Of a stretch of 15,846 nucleotides of DNA, positions 8,131 through 15,399 are shown one piece after another. Numbering within the stretch: position 1 is the first letter of the stretch; each line of letters begins with the position of its first letter. Under the pieces are notes generated by a model, which was not told the origin of the DNA, made no database searches, and saw nothing but the letters and a program-made list of their open reading frames with translations. The stretch comes from JBDZUZ01 sp040255445. GTDB lineage: Bacteria > Planctomycetota > Phycisphaerae > Phycisphaerales > UBA1924. The stretch is from positions 1-15,846 of the forward strand of contig JBDZUZ010000091.1 in NCBI GenBank assembly GCA_040255445.1, written 5' to 3'. The position numbers were made by a program, and so were the translations under genes.

Positions 8131-8985
8131 ATGACGCGAGCCCCCGCAGACCAAACCACCCGCACCTGGAACGAGATCCGCCCGGCCCGTCGCTCCTCGA
8201 TCCCCGAGGGCCTCTGGCTCCGCTGCCCCTCCTGCGCGAAGATGATCTACCGCCGGCACCTGGAGGCCAACCTCCACGTCTGCCCCGAGTGCGATCACCA
8301 CTACCGCATCGGCGCTGCCGAGCGCATCCGCCAGCTCGCTGACCCCGGCACCTTCCAGGAAATGTTCGCCGGCCTCACCGCCGCCGACCCGCTGGGCTTC
8401 CGCGACCTCAAGAGCTACAAGGACCGCCTCCTCGCCGAGCAGATCAAGACCGGCAACCTCGACGCCATCAAGTGCGGCCGCATGTTCTTGAAGGGCCGCG
8501 AGGCGATGGTCACCTGCCTCGACCTCACCTTCATGATGGGCTCGATGGGCTCGGTCGTCGGCGAGGTCATCACCCGCTCGATCGAAGAAGCCACCCGCAC
8601 CAACCTGCCCCTTGTCATCGTCAGTTGCTCCGGCGGCGCCCGCATGCAGGAGTCCGGCCTCTCGCTGATGCAGATGGCCAAGACCTCTGCCGCGCTCGCC
8701 CGCTACGACGACGCCGGCGGCCTCTTCATCTCCGTCCTCACCGACCCGACCACCGGCGGCGTCACCGCCAGCTTCGCCATGCTCGGCGACATCATCCTCG
8801 CCGAGCCCAACGCGCTGATCGGTTTCGCCGGCCCCCGCGTCATCCAGCAGACCATCCGACAGGAACTCCCCGAGGGCTTCCAGCGCTCCGAGTTCCTCAA
8901 GAAGGCCGGCCTCGTCGACCGCGTCGTGCCCCGCAATCAGCTCCGCACCGAGATCGCCCGCATCATCGACTACACCGGCAAGTAA
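8131..8985 (+). CDS. accD: Acetyl-CoA carboxylase carboxyltransferase subunit beta
   Basis: AccD forms, with AccA, the carboxyltransferase that moves CO2 from carboxybiotin to acetyl-CoA to give malonyl-CoA, the first step of fatty-acid synthesis. From the ATG at 8131 the protein has 284 residues, a normal length. It carries the N-terminal zinc ribbon with Cys32, Cys35, Cys51 and Cys54 (CPSC and CPEC), preceded by the family phrase SIPEGLW. The crotonase-like core has SCSGGARMQESGLSLMQMAK, the oxyanion loop TTGGVTASFAMLGD and the tail segment GFAGPRVIQQT. An AAAGGA lies about 10 nt before this ATG. A GTG at 8044 in the same frame overlaps the previous stop (GTGA) and would add 29 residues; it cannot be excluded. 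No accA, accB or accC is in the window. Confidence 0.96.
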   Translation: MTRAPADQTTRTWNEIRPARRSSIPEGLWLRCPSCAKMIYRRHLEANLHVCPECDHHYRIGAAERIRQLADPGTFQEMFAGLTAADPLGFRDLKSYKDRLLAEQIKTGNLDAIKCGRMFLKGREAMVTCLDLTFMMGSMGSVVGEVITRSIEEATRTNLPLVIVSCSGGARMQESGLSLMQMAKTSAALARYDDAGGLFISVLTDPTTGGVTASFAMLGDIILAEPNALIGFAGPRVIQQTIRQELPEGFQRSEFLKKAGLVDRVVPRNQLRTEIARIIDYTGK

Positions 8986-9087
8986 GCACACCACAGCGAC
9001 GATGCACCGCGGCACACCGAACCCAACGCCGCCCTCCACCGCACAATCACCACGCACACCTCAACCCGGACGGGAGCCGCCCAGGGC

Positions 9088-10845
9088 GTGACCACTCCAT
9101 CCACATCCCAGCCCGTAGCGGCCAGCCCAATGCGCGCAGAGCGCCCGCGCGTGAAACTCCTCGCCTGCGGCCTCACCTACTCCGCCGCGACCATCTTCGC
9201 GCTCCCGCCCTTCTCCCTCTGGCCCCTCGTCTTCATCGCAACCGCCGCCCTCGCGCTCGCCGCATCAATGGCGCGCCCAACACCCACGCGCCCCCCCCCC
9301 CCCCCCCGCACCATCGCGCTCTACACCGGCATCGGCGCACTCCCCCTCTGGGCCGTCACGCACTTCTGGGTCCTCAACGTCTCCTTCCTCGGCTTCTTCC
9401 CCCTCATCGCCATCCTCGCCGCGTACTCCGCGCTCGGCGTCTGGATCACCGCCCACGCCGCCCGCGCCCTCCCACGCCTCCCCCTGAGCCTCATCACCGC
9501 GATCACCCTCACCGCCGCCGAGTTCTTCCGCGCCGATCTGCTCTTCCACGGCTACGCCTGGGGCCTCATCGGCCTCCCCCTCATCGACGCCCCGCCCCTC
9601 GCCGCGTCCGCCACGCTCTTTGGCATCTACGCCGCCTGCTTCGTCGCCGCGGCGATCGGCGCCTCCGCCATCGACCTCTGGCAGCGCCGCATCCCCGCGG
9701 CAATCAACACCCTCGCCATCACCATCGCCGTCTGCCTCTTCGCCTGGTTCACCCGCCCGCCCCTCTCAACAGCGCCCCCCCTCCCCATTGCCCTCATCCA
9801 GACCAACGTCCCCCAGTCCAACAAGATCGGCTGGACCATCGACGATGAACTCCGCGACTGGCAACGCTACGAAGAGCTGATCGCTCAGGACATCCAGGGC
9901 GCCCGCGCCGACCTTGTCGTCATCCCCGAAACCATGATGCCCGGCCCCACGCTCTCGCGCGATGCGCTCAACACGCTCAGCGACAACGGCATCTTCTTCA
10001 ACCTCCAGCAACCCCCGCTCGACGGCGGCCCCTCCCGCATCTTCGCCACCGCCTTCGCCGACCGCCTCCTCTTCGTGCAACAGGAATTGGGCATCCCCAT
10101 CCTCGTCGGCGAAGAAGGCGTCGAGGGCTTCCGCGTCGAGCGCGAAGACGGCGGCCTCCGCCTCACGCAGGACCGCCGCTTCAACAGCGTCTTCCTCGTC
10201 ACCAGCGGCCGCATCTCCGACACCCGCTACGACAAAGTCCGCCTCACCCCCTTCGGCGAGGAAATGCCCTACATCTCGCAGTGGGACTGGCTCGAGCGGC
10301 AACTGCTCAGCCTCGGCGCCCCCGGCATGGCCTTCGATCTCAACAAGGGCACCCGCCTCACCGTCTTCGATATCCCCTCCGCCGCCGATCCCGTCCGCGT
10401 CGTCACCCCCATCTGCTTCGAGGTCACCGAGTCCAACCTCTGCCGCCGCATGGTCGCCGCCAACTCCGCCCGCCGCGCCGACCTCTTCGTCAACCTCACC
10501 AACGACGGCTGGTTCACCTGGTCAAACATGACCCGCCGCCAGCACCTCCAGTTCTGCCGCTGGCGCGCCCTCGAAACCGCCACCCCCATGGCCCGCGCCG
10601 CCAACACCGGTATCTCCGCCGCCATCGACGCCCGCGGCAACATCACCGCCTCCCTCTCCCCCGACACCGACGGCGTCCTCATCGCCGAACTGCCCCCCGC
10701 CGCACAACTCACGCTCTACGCCCGCATCGGACCGATCTTCCCTTGGACCATGCTCGTACTCGCCACGCTCGGCCTCGCCCATTCGTTCATCCGCGGCCGC
10801 GCGGCCTCACGCTCGCAAGAACCCCACGCCGGAACCCAGCCATGA
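9088..10845 (+). CDS. lnt: Apolipoprotein N-acyltransferase
   Basis: Lnt adds the third acyl chain to the N-terminal cysteine of lipoproteins in the inner membrane. The 585-residue protein has a hydrophobic N-terminal half (about residues 24-222, several membrane segments), then a nitrilase-like periplasmic domain and a C-terminal membrane helix (about 550-568). The catalytic triad is visible: Glu281 in VIPETMMP, Lys383 in YDKVRLTPFGEEMP and Cys443 in TPICFEVT. The supporting motifs NLTNDGWF (469-476) and ANTGIS (505-510) are also present. A GTG at 9088 is the likely start; ATG at 9130 (codon 15) is an alternative. The gene is unusually C-rich and holds a 17-C run encoding residues 69-73 as proline. 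Its stop overlaps the start of a lipoprotein gene, a likely substrate. Confidence 0.94.
   Translation: MTTPSTSQPVAASPMRAERPRVKLLACGLTYSAATIFALPPFSLWPLVFIATAALALAASMARPTPTRPPPPPRTIALYTGIGALPLWAVTHFWVLNVSFLGFFPLIAILAAYSALGVWITAHAARALPRLPLSLITAITLTAAEFFRADLLFHGYAWGLIGLPLIDAPPLAASATLFGIYAACFVAAAIGASAIDLWQRRIPAAINTLAITIAVCLFAWFTRPPLSTAPPLPIALIQTNVPQSNKIGWTIDDELRDWQRYEELIAQDIQGARADLVVIPETMMPGPTLSRDALNTLSDNGIFFNLQQPPLDGGPSRIFATAFADRLLFVQQELGIPILVGEEGVEGFRVEREDGGLRLTQDRRFNSVFLVTSGRISDTRYDKVRLTPFGEEMPYISQWDWLERQLLSLGAPGMAFDLNKGTRLTVFDIPSAADPVRVVTPICFEVTESNLCRRMVAANSARRADLFVNLTNDGWFTWSNMTRRQHLQFCRWRALETATPMARAANTGISAAIDARGNITASLSPDTDGVLIAELPPAAQLTLYARIGPIFPWTMLVLATLGLAHSFIRGRAASRSQEPHAGTQP
9291..9307 (+). 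repeat. 17-nt poly-C homopolymer inside lnt
   Basis: Seventeen consecutive C bases encode five prolines between the first and second predicted membrane regions of Lnt. The length given keeps the frame intact on both sides. Any change not divisible by three would truncate the protein early. Such tracts can slip during replication, and they are also prone to sequencing error. Confidence 0.95.
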
Positions 10846-11936
10846 ACCCGCTCAAGCACGCCGCAACAGCAGTGGGGGCCCTCGCCCTCCTCGCCACCCT
10901 CCCCGCCTGCCAGTCCACCAGCGGCGGCCCCTCCGCCTCCCCCGGCATCCAGGCCTCCGCCATCGACCCCACCGACACCGTCGCGATCTCCACCCTCCGC
11001 GAGTCCGCGATCTCCGTCGTCGAAGAGTCCTGGACCAGCCCCGACCCCCAGATCCGCGCCAACGCCGTCGAGGCTTCCGGCCTCGCCCCCGCCCGCTTCA
11101 AGAACGTCATCAGCGGCGGCCTCTCCGACCCCATCCCCGGCGTCCGCGCGGTCGCCTGCATGACCATCGGCCGCTACAAGCTCGCCGACCTCGCGCCCCG
11201 CTGCCGCGGCCTGCTCAACGATGAATCCCAGGCCGTCCGCCTCGCCGCGATCTACGCCCTCGCCCGCAACGAGCTCGACGTCGACCAGTCCCCCCTCGCC
11301 TCCGCCCTCCTCACCGAACCCTCCCTCCTCCGCCGCGGCCAGGCCGCCTTCATCCTCGGCGAGCTCGGCAACCCATCCGCGATCCCCATGCTCCGCTCCG
11401 CCGCCGCGAAGCGCTTCCCCGGCGAACGCAACGAAGAAGGCAAGCTCTTCCAGCTCCAGGTCGCCGAAGCCATGATCAAGCTCGGCGAAGACTCCCAGCG
11501 ACCCTTCGTCCGCGCTGCCCTCTACCCCGCCTCCCCCGATGAACTCGAATCCACCGCCCTCGCCGTCCAGATCCTCGGCCAGGTCGGCGACCGCGCTGCG
11601 GTCGGCCAGATGATCTACCTCTCCGCCTATCGCGATGCCGCCGGCCAGATGTACCCGCCGGAGGTCCGCCTCGGCATCGCCGCCGCCCTCGCCTCCCTGG
11701 GCAACACCCGCGGCGGGTTCATCGCCGACGAATACGCCAACGCCGCCGACCCCCGCATCCGCGCCCAGTCCGCCTTCGTCTACGGCGAAACCGCCGGCCC
11801 CACCAACGGCCGCCTCGACCCCGAATCCCTCGGCAAGCTCTCCGCCATGCTCAAGGACGGCGACCCCGCCGTCCGCCTCTCCGCCGCCTACGGCGTTCTC
11901 CGGGCCCTGGGCCGGGGGACCGGCCGCCGCGGCTGA
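10842..11936 (+). CDS. HEAT-repeat lipoprotein
   Basis: The 364-residue protein starts with a lipoprotein signal. A short basic N-terminus is followed by a hydrophobic stretch (residues 8-21) and the lipobox L-P-A-C with Cys23. After a Ser/Gly-rich linker it consists of HEAT-type helical repeats, seen as recurring D-P-x-x-x-V-R-x-x-A units. Examples are SPDPQIRANAVEASG (66-80), DPIPGVRAVACMTIG (96-110), DESQAVRLAAIYALA (127-141) and, near the end, DGDPAVRLSAAYGVLRAL. These repeats generally provide a protein-binding surface; the partner is unknown. The ATG overlaps the lnt stop (ATGA), so translation is probably coupled to the enzyme that would mature this lipoprotein. The C-terminus is Gly/Arg-rich and ends without a clear terminator. 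A second HEAT-like lipoprotein lies at the left edge of the window. Confidence 0.85.
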   Translation: MNPLKHAATAVGALALLATLPACQSTSGGPSASPGIQASAIDPTDTVAISTLRESAISVVEESWTSPDPQIRANAVEASGLAPARFKNVISGGLSDPIPGVRAVACMTIGRYKLADLAPRCRGLLNDESQAVRLAAIYALARNELDVDQSPLASALLTEPSLLRRGQAAFILGELGNPSAIPMLRSAAAKRFPGERNEEGKLFQLQVAEAMIKLGEDSQRPFVRAALYPASPDELESTALAVQILGQVGDRAAVGQMIYLSAYRDAAGQMYPPEVRLGIAAALASLGNTRGGFIADEYANAADPRIRAQSAFVYGETAGPTNGRLDPESLGKLSAMLKDGDPAVRLSAAYGVLRALGRGTGRRG

Positions 11937-12083
11937 GGCCCCGTCGCCCAACCCGCCCCGACGCACTCGGTATGTCCGCCCCCGGCGCCGCCCACCCGCG
12001 GCATGAGCGACCGCGGCGCGGTATGCTGTGGACCCGGCACGCCGCCGCCCCGCCCCGCCAGCCCCACCCGGGCCGGCCCGGTT

Positions 12084-12113
12084 TGACAGCGGCTATCCGC
12101 GTCCTGTATCACA
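12084..12113 (+). promoter_or_regulatory. Sigma-70-type promoter for the coiled-coil/small-membrane-protein operon
   Basis: A perfect TTGACA at 12084-12089 is followed after 18 nt by TATCAC (12108-12113), which matches four of six consensus bases. It would give a leader of about 165 nt before the GTG at 12286. The -35 is strong; the exact -10 is uncertain. Confidence 0.55.
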
Positions 12114-12220
12114 CCGCACTTTGGTGGCCTTTCCGAGGCCCCCAAACGCTCGTCCGAAGGCTTGTCCAACTGAATCGCCGCGGGGGTGAACCGACCCCGA
12201 GCGATCTGCGAACCGTTCCC

Positions 12221-12257
12221 CCGCGGCCCCCGCCGACCGGATTCCGGCGGGCCGCGG
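12221..12257 (+). promoter_or_regulatory. Strong GC hairpin in the leader, just upstream of the ribosome site
   Basis: CGCGGCCC (12222-12229) pairs with GGGCCGCG (12249-12256). The inner stem GCCG (12232-12235) pairs with CGGC (12245-12248), with a 2-nt bulge and a 9-nt loop; C12221 and G12257 add one more pair. There is no following U-tract, so it is not a typical terminator. It ends 14 nt before the AGGAG of the next gene and could protect the mRNA or affect initiation. Confidence 0.5.
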
Positions 12258-12285
12258 CCCAAGGCTGGGTTAGGAGCTGATTACC

Positions 12286-13143
12286 GTGCACGTGCTGACC
12301 AAGATCTTCGTCGTGATCGCCGCCGTCCTGAGCATCGCGCTCTCGGCGCTCGTCATCGCCTACGCCGTCAACACCGACCGCGTCGCCACCGACTACACCG
12401 CCGTCCAGGCCAAGCTCACCGCCGCAGAGGCTCAGGCCCGCGCCCAGATCGCCGCCGCCAGCGAGGAGCAGGCACGCCTCTCCCGCACCGTCGATCAGCT
12501 CAACACCGAGCTCGCCACCCGCACCGCCGAGATCCAGCGACTCCAGTCCGAGAAGGCGACCCTCGTCGCCGACCGCGACCGCGCCGAGGCCGCCCGCCAA
12601 GGTGTCGAGTCCAAGATCGCCGAACTCGGCGAGACCGCCAAGACCCAGGCCGAGCTCATCCGCTCCTACCGCGATGAGGTCACCACCCTCCGCGGCAACG
12701 AGCTCCAGTACCGCACCCGCGCCCTCGAGATGGACGACCGCCTCTCCGACCTCGAGTCGCAGCGCGAAGTCCTCGAGCAGAACTACCGCGCTCTGCAGGA
12801 AGAGCTCGCCGAGCTCCGCCGCGACCGCGATGCCGCCCTCGCCGGCACCACCGGCGCCGGCAGCAACCAGCCCTTCGTCTACTCCGGCCCGCTCATCAAC
12901 GGCCGCGTCGAGAACGTCTCGGTCGACCCCGCCAGCAAGCGGACCCTCGCCCAGATCAACGTCGGCACCAACGACCGCGTCCAGGAAAACATGACCTTCT
13001 ACATCGTCCGCAACAACGAGTTCCTCGGGAACCTCGTCGTCACCACCACCGACCTCCGCACCGCCGTCGGCGTCGTCAACACGCTGAACATGCAGGGCGT
13101 CGAGATCAAGCCCGGCGACCTGGTCCTCAGCCGCCTCCGCTAA
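12286..13143 (+). CDS. Membrane-anchored coiled-coil protein with MreC-like C-terminal domain
   Basis: This 285-residue protein starts at a GTG with AGGAG 9 nt upstream. Residues 5-27 form one hydrophobic anchor. About residues 36-187 are a long charged coiled coil, rich in Glu, Arg, Leu and Ala with heptad-like spacing (for example RLQSEKATLVADRDRAEAAR). A Gly/Thr/Ser linker leads to a compact beta-rich domain of about 90 residues (FVYSGPLINGRVENVSVDP to the end). This domain ends with IKPGDLVLSRL and recalls the beta-barrel domain of MreC-type envelope proteins. The anchor-coil-barrel layout suggests an envelope or periplasmic scaffold, but that is inference and no named family is claimed. 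It is followed 40 nt later by a small membrane protein and probably shares its transcript. Confidence 0.75.
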   Translation: MHVLTKIFVVIAAVLSIALSALVIAYAVNTDRVATDYTAVQAKLTAAEAQARAQIAAASEEQARLSRTVDQLNTELATRTAEIQRLQSEKATLVADRDRAEAARQGVESKIAELGETAKTQAELIRSYRDEVTTLRGNELQYRTRALEMDDRLSDLESQREVLEQNYRALQEELAELRRDRDAALAGTTGAGSNQPFVYSGPLINGRVENVSVDPASKRTLAQINVGTNDRVQENMTFYIVRNNEFLGNLVVTTTDLRTAVGVVNTLNMQGVEIKPGDLVLSRLR

Positions 13144-13183
13144 ACCACCCGCGCACGCACCAGAAGGCCAAAGGAGCCACTCC

Positions 13184-13402
13184 ATGAGCCAGTTCGGAAT
13201 GCAGATGCCCGCGGGACGCGTCCACCGCGGCAGCTCCCCAGACATCTACACCGCCCTCGTCCTGATCGCCGTCGTCTTCCTCGCCGTCGCCGTCGGCGTC
13301 ATGTTCACCGCCGGCGCCAAAGTCTCGCCCGGCGAAGGCTTCATGGCCCCCTTCTCCCTCCAGGAGGAAGGCCAGATCAAGCTGCCGCCCGCCCGCCCGT
13401 AA
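13184..13402 (+). CDS. Small single-pass membrane protein (72 aa), unknown function
   Basis: A good AAGGAG (13171-13176) lies 7 nt before the ATG, which supports this as a real small gene. The protein has a hydrophilic N-terminus of about 20 residues and one clear membrane helix (about 22-44, IYTALVLIAVVFLAVAVGVM region). A short tail follows, containing SPGEGFMAPF and ending in PPARP. No family is recognised. Position directly after the coiled-coil membrane protein suggests the two work together in the envelope; this is inference from adjacency only. Confidence 0.75.
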   Translation: MSQFGMQMPAGRVHRGSSPDIYTALVLIAVVFLAVAVGVMFTAGAKVSPGEGFMAPFSLQEEGQIKLPPARP

Positions 13403-13466
13403 CAGGCAGGAACCGCAGCCGCGGCGGAAAGCCCCACGGGAACGCCCAAAACGCCTCCCCCAAGGC

Positions 13467-13494
13467 TTGACACTCCCCGCCAGACGCGTACATT
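13467..13494 (+). promoter_or_regulatory. Sigma-70 promoter of the tRNA-Asp gene
   Basis: A perfect TTGACA (13467-13472) is spaced 16 nt from TACATT (13489-13494). Transcription would start near 13501, about 40 nt before the mature tRNA 5' end. This is the clearest promoter in the window. Confidence 0.8.
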
Positions 13495-13541
13495 TTCCGG
13501 CCCAGAAACGGCGACAGCCGACTCCGGGCGACAACACGATT

Positions 13542-13615
<74 letters not shown>

Positions 13616-13620
13616 CTTCA

Positions 13621-13645
13621 AAGGCCCGAGAAATCGGGCCTTTTT
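13621..13645 (+). terminator. Rho-independent terminator of tRNA-Asp
   Basis: AAGGCCCGA (13621-13629) pairs perfectly with TCGGGCCTT (13634-13642) around a GAAA tetraloop, and the stem runs into TTTTT (13641-13645). This is a classic intrinsic terminator starting 5 nt after the tRNA. Confidence 0.93.
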
Positions 13646-13708
13646 CGTTGGGTGGCCTCAGCAAGGCCTTACCCCGACTGTGTTCTCCGCGACAAGTGAA
13701 GAAATGTG

Positions 13709-13714
13709 TAGACT
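13709..13714 (+). promoter_or_regulatory. Candidate -10 box for a leaderless transcript of the 227-aa gene
   Basis: TAGACT ends 6 nt before the ATG at 13721, so transcription would start at the start codon. No Shine-Dalgarno sequence precedes this ATG or the next one (13733). No good -35 is seen. Confidence 0.35.
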
Positions 13715-13720
13715 CGTCGC

Positions 13721-14404
13721 ATGCCTCATCAGATGGACTCAGTCTGGGTGTTGTTGAAGTCAGTGTGCGATCGCTGCACAGATCGTATGTGGAAAGGTGC
13801 GGAAGAGCACTTCTCGCCCCCAAGCGATTGGCCAACGGAGTTGTCCCGACTTGAGCACCGGATTTTTGGTGTTCACTTGCTGCATCATGCGATGACATCG
13901 TTATCGCACGACAACGAATCGTGGACTCAGGCGATGAATTACTGTGTCGACCATATCGAGCAGGAGTTCGCCTCCGTAGAGATCGAGGGCAACGACTTCG
14001 ATGATCTTGTTTGGGAGCGTATCCAGTTCTATTCCGAGTGCACGCAACGTGCCCACGCGGAAGGGCAACCGGAGCAAGCGGAGCAGCGGTGGGTGCGGGC
14101 ACTCCGGCTGTTTCTCGTCGCTGGGTGGCAGGCGCCGCCGATAAGCCTGAAGCCTCGGATCGTTCTGGCTAACCCAGTACACGAGGCAATGCTCGACATC
14201 AGCCTGATCGCGTCATTCAACTGCTTCTATGTTGATATACTCCTGAAACCTTTGCTGAGCGTATTGCAGGAGCATCGCAATCTGTTGAGTCTCAGTCCGT
14301 CCCAAGTAGAAAGTGCGTTGATCGATGCGTCGTCTGGACGCCGCCCCATTCAACAACAAGTACGATCGCCGAGTTTCTTCCGCCGACTCTTTCGCGGTAA
14401 GTAA
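13721..14404 (+). CDS. Hypothetical protein, 227 aa, unrecognised
   Basis: No family is recognised. The protein is mostly helical and rich in Trp, His, Cys and aromatic residues, quite unlike the Ala/Arg/Pro-rich proteins to its left. The middle region (about residues 97-160) contains a helical stretch EGQPEQAEQRWVRALRLFLV. Residues 160-180 (LANPVHEAMLDISLIASFNC) form a mildly hydrophobic patch. The C-terminus is basic (FFRRLFRGK). There is no signal peptide. Its DNA is much poorer in GC (a 60-nt line, 13861-13920, counts 45%), which suggests acquisition from elsewhere. The ATG at 13721 is chosen from a TAGACT box 6 nt upstream; ATG 13733 is the alternative. The stop is followed within 10 nt by a structured repeat. 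Confidence 0.6.
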   Translation: MPHQMDSVWVLLKSVCDRCTDRMWKGAEEHFSPPSDWPTELSRLEHRIFGVHLLHHAMTSLSHDNESWTQAMNYCVDHIEQEFASVEIEGNDFDDLVWERIQFYSECTQRAHAEGQPEQAEQRWVRALRLFLVAGWQAPPISLKPRIVLANPVHEAMLDISLIASFNCFYVDILLKPLLSVLQEHRNLLSLSPSQVESALIDASSGRRPIQQQVRSPSFFRRLFRGK

Positions 14405-14410
14405 CGGGCT

Positions 14411-14576
14411 GGTGGCCCCGCTACCTCGCCGTTCCGTGGGCAGGTTGCCCTACCACCTCCCCATTCCGTGCCACGTGCTCGCTCGTCTTTGCGAGCGTGC
14501 CCGTGCGTTGGGCTCACGTCCTTACCAGACCACCATCCAGCAACAGCAGGAGGAGGTGTCGGAGGCGGACGGAAGT
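14411..14576 (+). repeat. Structured dispersed repeat, copy 1
   Basis: This intergenic copy matches 15630-15781. It starts with GGTGGCCCCG, has a 45-nt core (14467-14511) identical to copy 2 at 44 positions, then a more divergent stretch, and ends with CAGCAGGAGGAGGTGTCGG and a further GGACGG (14544-14576, 31 of 33 identical). The core folds into an imperfect hairpin at 14472-14505. A second hairpin, GGGCA-GGT-TGCCC (14438-14450), occurs in this copy. The 268-nt gap between the flanking genes holds this repeat, and nothing recognisable in its remaining 14577-14672. Confidence 0.8.
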
Positions 14577-14672
14577 GCTCGGTCTGGGTTGGGCCAGCCC
14601 TGCCATGCCGTAGCAGCGTTGCACACGGCGCTATTGCGCGGTAGGTTGTTACTTGGACAAGGGGGCCTTCTG

Positions 14673-15371
14673 ATGCTGACGTGTCTTGGGCGGGCGTGCA
14701 AGCTCATCGTTTACCTCGTGGCGATCGTCTTCGGGCTTGTCGCACCACTCGGCTGTGAGACTGGGAACGCCTGGCGTCAGTTCTACCGTTCGACCGGCGC
14801 GGAGAAGCATCTACAGATCGCGCATGTGGAAGACCCCGTGATCCGAATGGTCGAGTGGGGGCAACTCGAAACCGCGGGGAATGAGGTGCAGCGATACCTC
14901 GATGAGAACAAGCTCGCGCGTGAGGACGCCGGCGTCGCCGCTGGCTACGAAATGGACCGCCGTTGGCTCGAGTCGGTCCGCGTACGCGACGAACCCGGGA
15001 CCGTCGTCATGCTCGGTTCGGCCACGTTCGAGAGTGGAATCCCCACCGGTCCAGACGACCGCTCGCTGATCTCGCTCGCGTCCGAGAAGGGGGCGGATTT
15101 CGTGGTCGTTGCGACAAAATACGCAGGATCCGTCCAAGGCTATCAGACTGTCCCCGTGTACAGCCACACCAATGCGAGTGTGACCGCGAACACTTGGAGC
15201 CAATCCGGCTGGTCCACGACCACCGCCACCGGACAGGCGGGCACCTACTCCAGTGCAGTCGTTCCCGCGACATACCGCCGGCACGCAAACACCGCTTCGT
15301 TCTGGCGCCGAATCACCCCAGAAGAGCGGGCCGTGTTGGACGAGGTGGTGCGAAGCAAACGAGGCGATTGA
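14673..15371 (+). CDS. Probable lipoprotein, 232 aa, unknown function
   Basis: The frame is open further upstream through the repeat, but the ATG at 14673 is chosen. It has AAGGGGG 7 nt upstream and starts a signal-peptide-like N-terminus. Residues 10-25 are hydrophobic and are followed by P-L-G-C, with Cys28 as a possible lipidation site. The -3 residue is Pro, so the lipobox is imperfect. The mature part has a helical N-terminal half (EDPVIRMVEWGQLETAGNEV region). It then has a stretch ADFVVVATKYAGSVQGYQTV (141-160) that leads into a Ser/Thr/Gly-rich segment (165-198, SHTNASVTANTWSQSGWS part). Such a segment is seen in various bacterial secreted proteins of unknown role. The protein ends in a charged helix. 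It sits between the two repeat copies and 28 nt before a DUF4238-like gene. Confidence 0.6.
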   Translation: MLTCLGRACKLIVYLVAIVFGLVAPLGCETGNAWRQFYRSTGAEKHLQIAHVEDPVIRMVEWGQLETAGNEVQRYLDENKLAREDAGVAAGYEMDRRWLESVRVRDEPGTVVMLGSATFESGIPTGPDDRSLISLASEKGADFVVVATKYAGSVQGYQTVPVYSHTNASVTANTWSQSGWSTTTATGQAGTYSSAVVPATYRRHANTASFWRRITPEERAVLDEVVRSKRGD

Positions 15372-15399
15372 TCGCTGTGGGACTACTGATCTGAACAGC

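Larger units (their letters stand above)
11937..12285 (+). other. 349-nt non-coding stretch and leader of the coiled-coil operon
   Basis: No convincing gene lies here; short open frames have no ribosome site and look like chance in GC-rich DNA. The stretch contains several CCGCGG-type palindromes, a TTGACA promoter candidate at 12084-12113, a strong hairpin at 12221-12257 and an AGGAG ribosome site (12272-12276) for the next gene. No U-rich terminator for the upstream gene is visible. Confidence 0.6.

Noticed and set aside
8472..9848. 458-codon plus-strand open frame across accD and lnt
   Set aside because: It is an out-of-frame, Arg/Pro/His-rich shadow of two clearly recognised genes.
11991..12020. 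CCGCGG-containing palindromes as a terminator after the HEAT lipoprotein gene
   Set aside because: There is no U-tract, and such palindromes are frequent by chance at this GC content.
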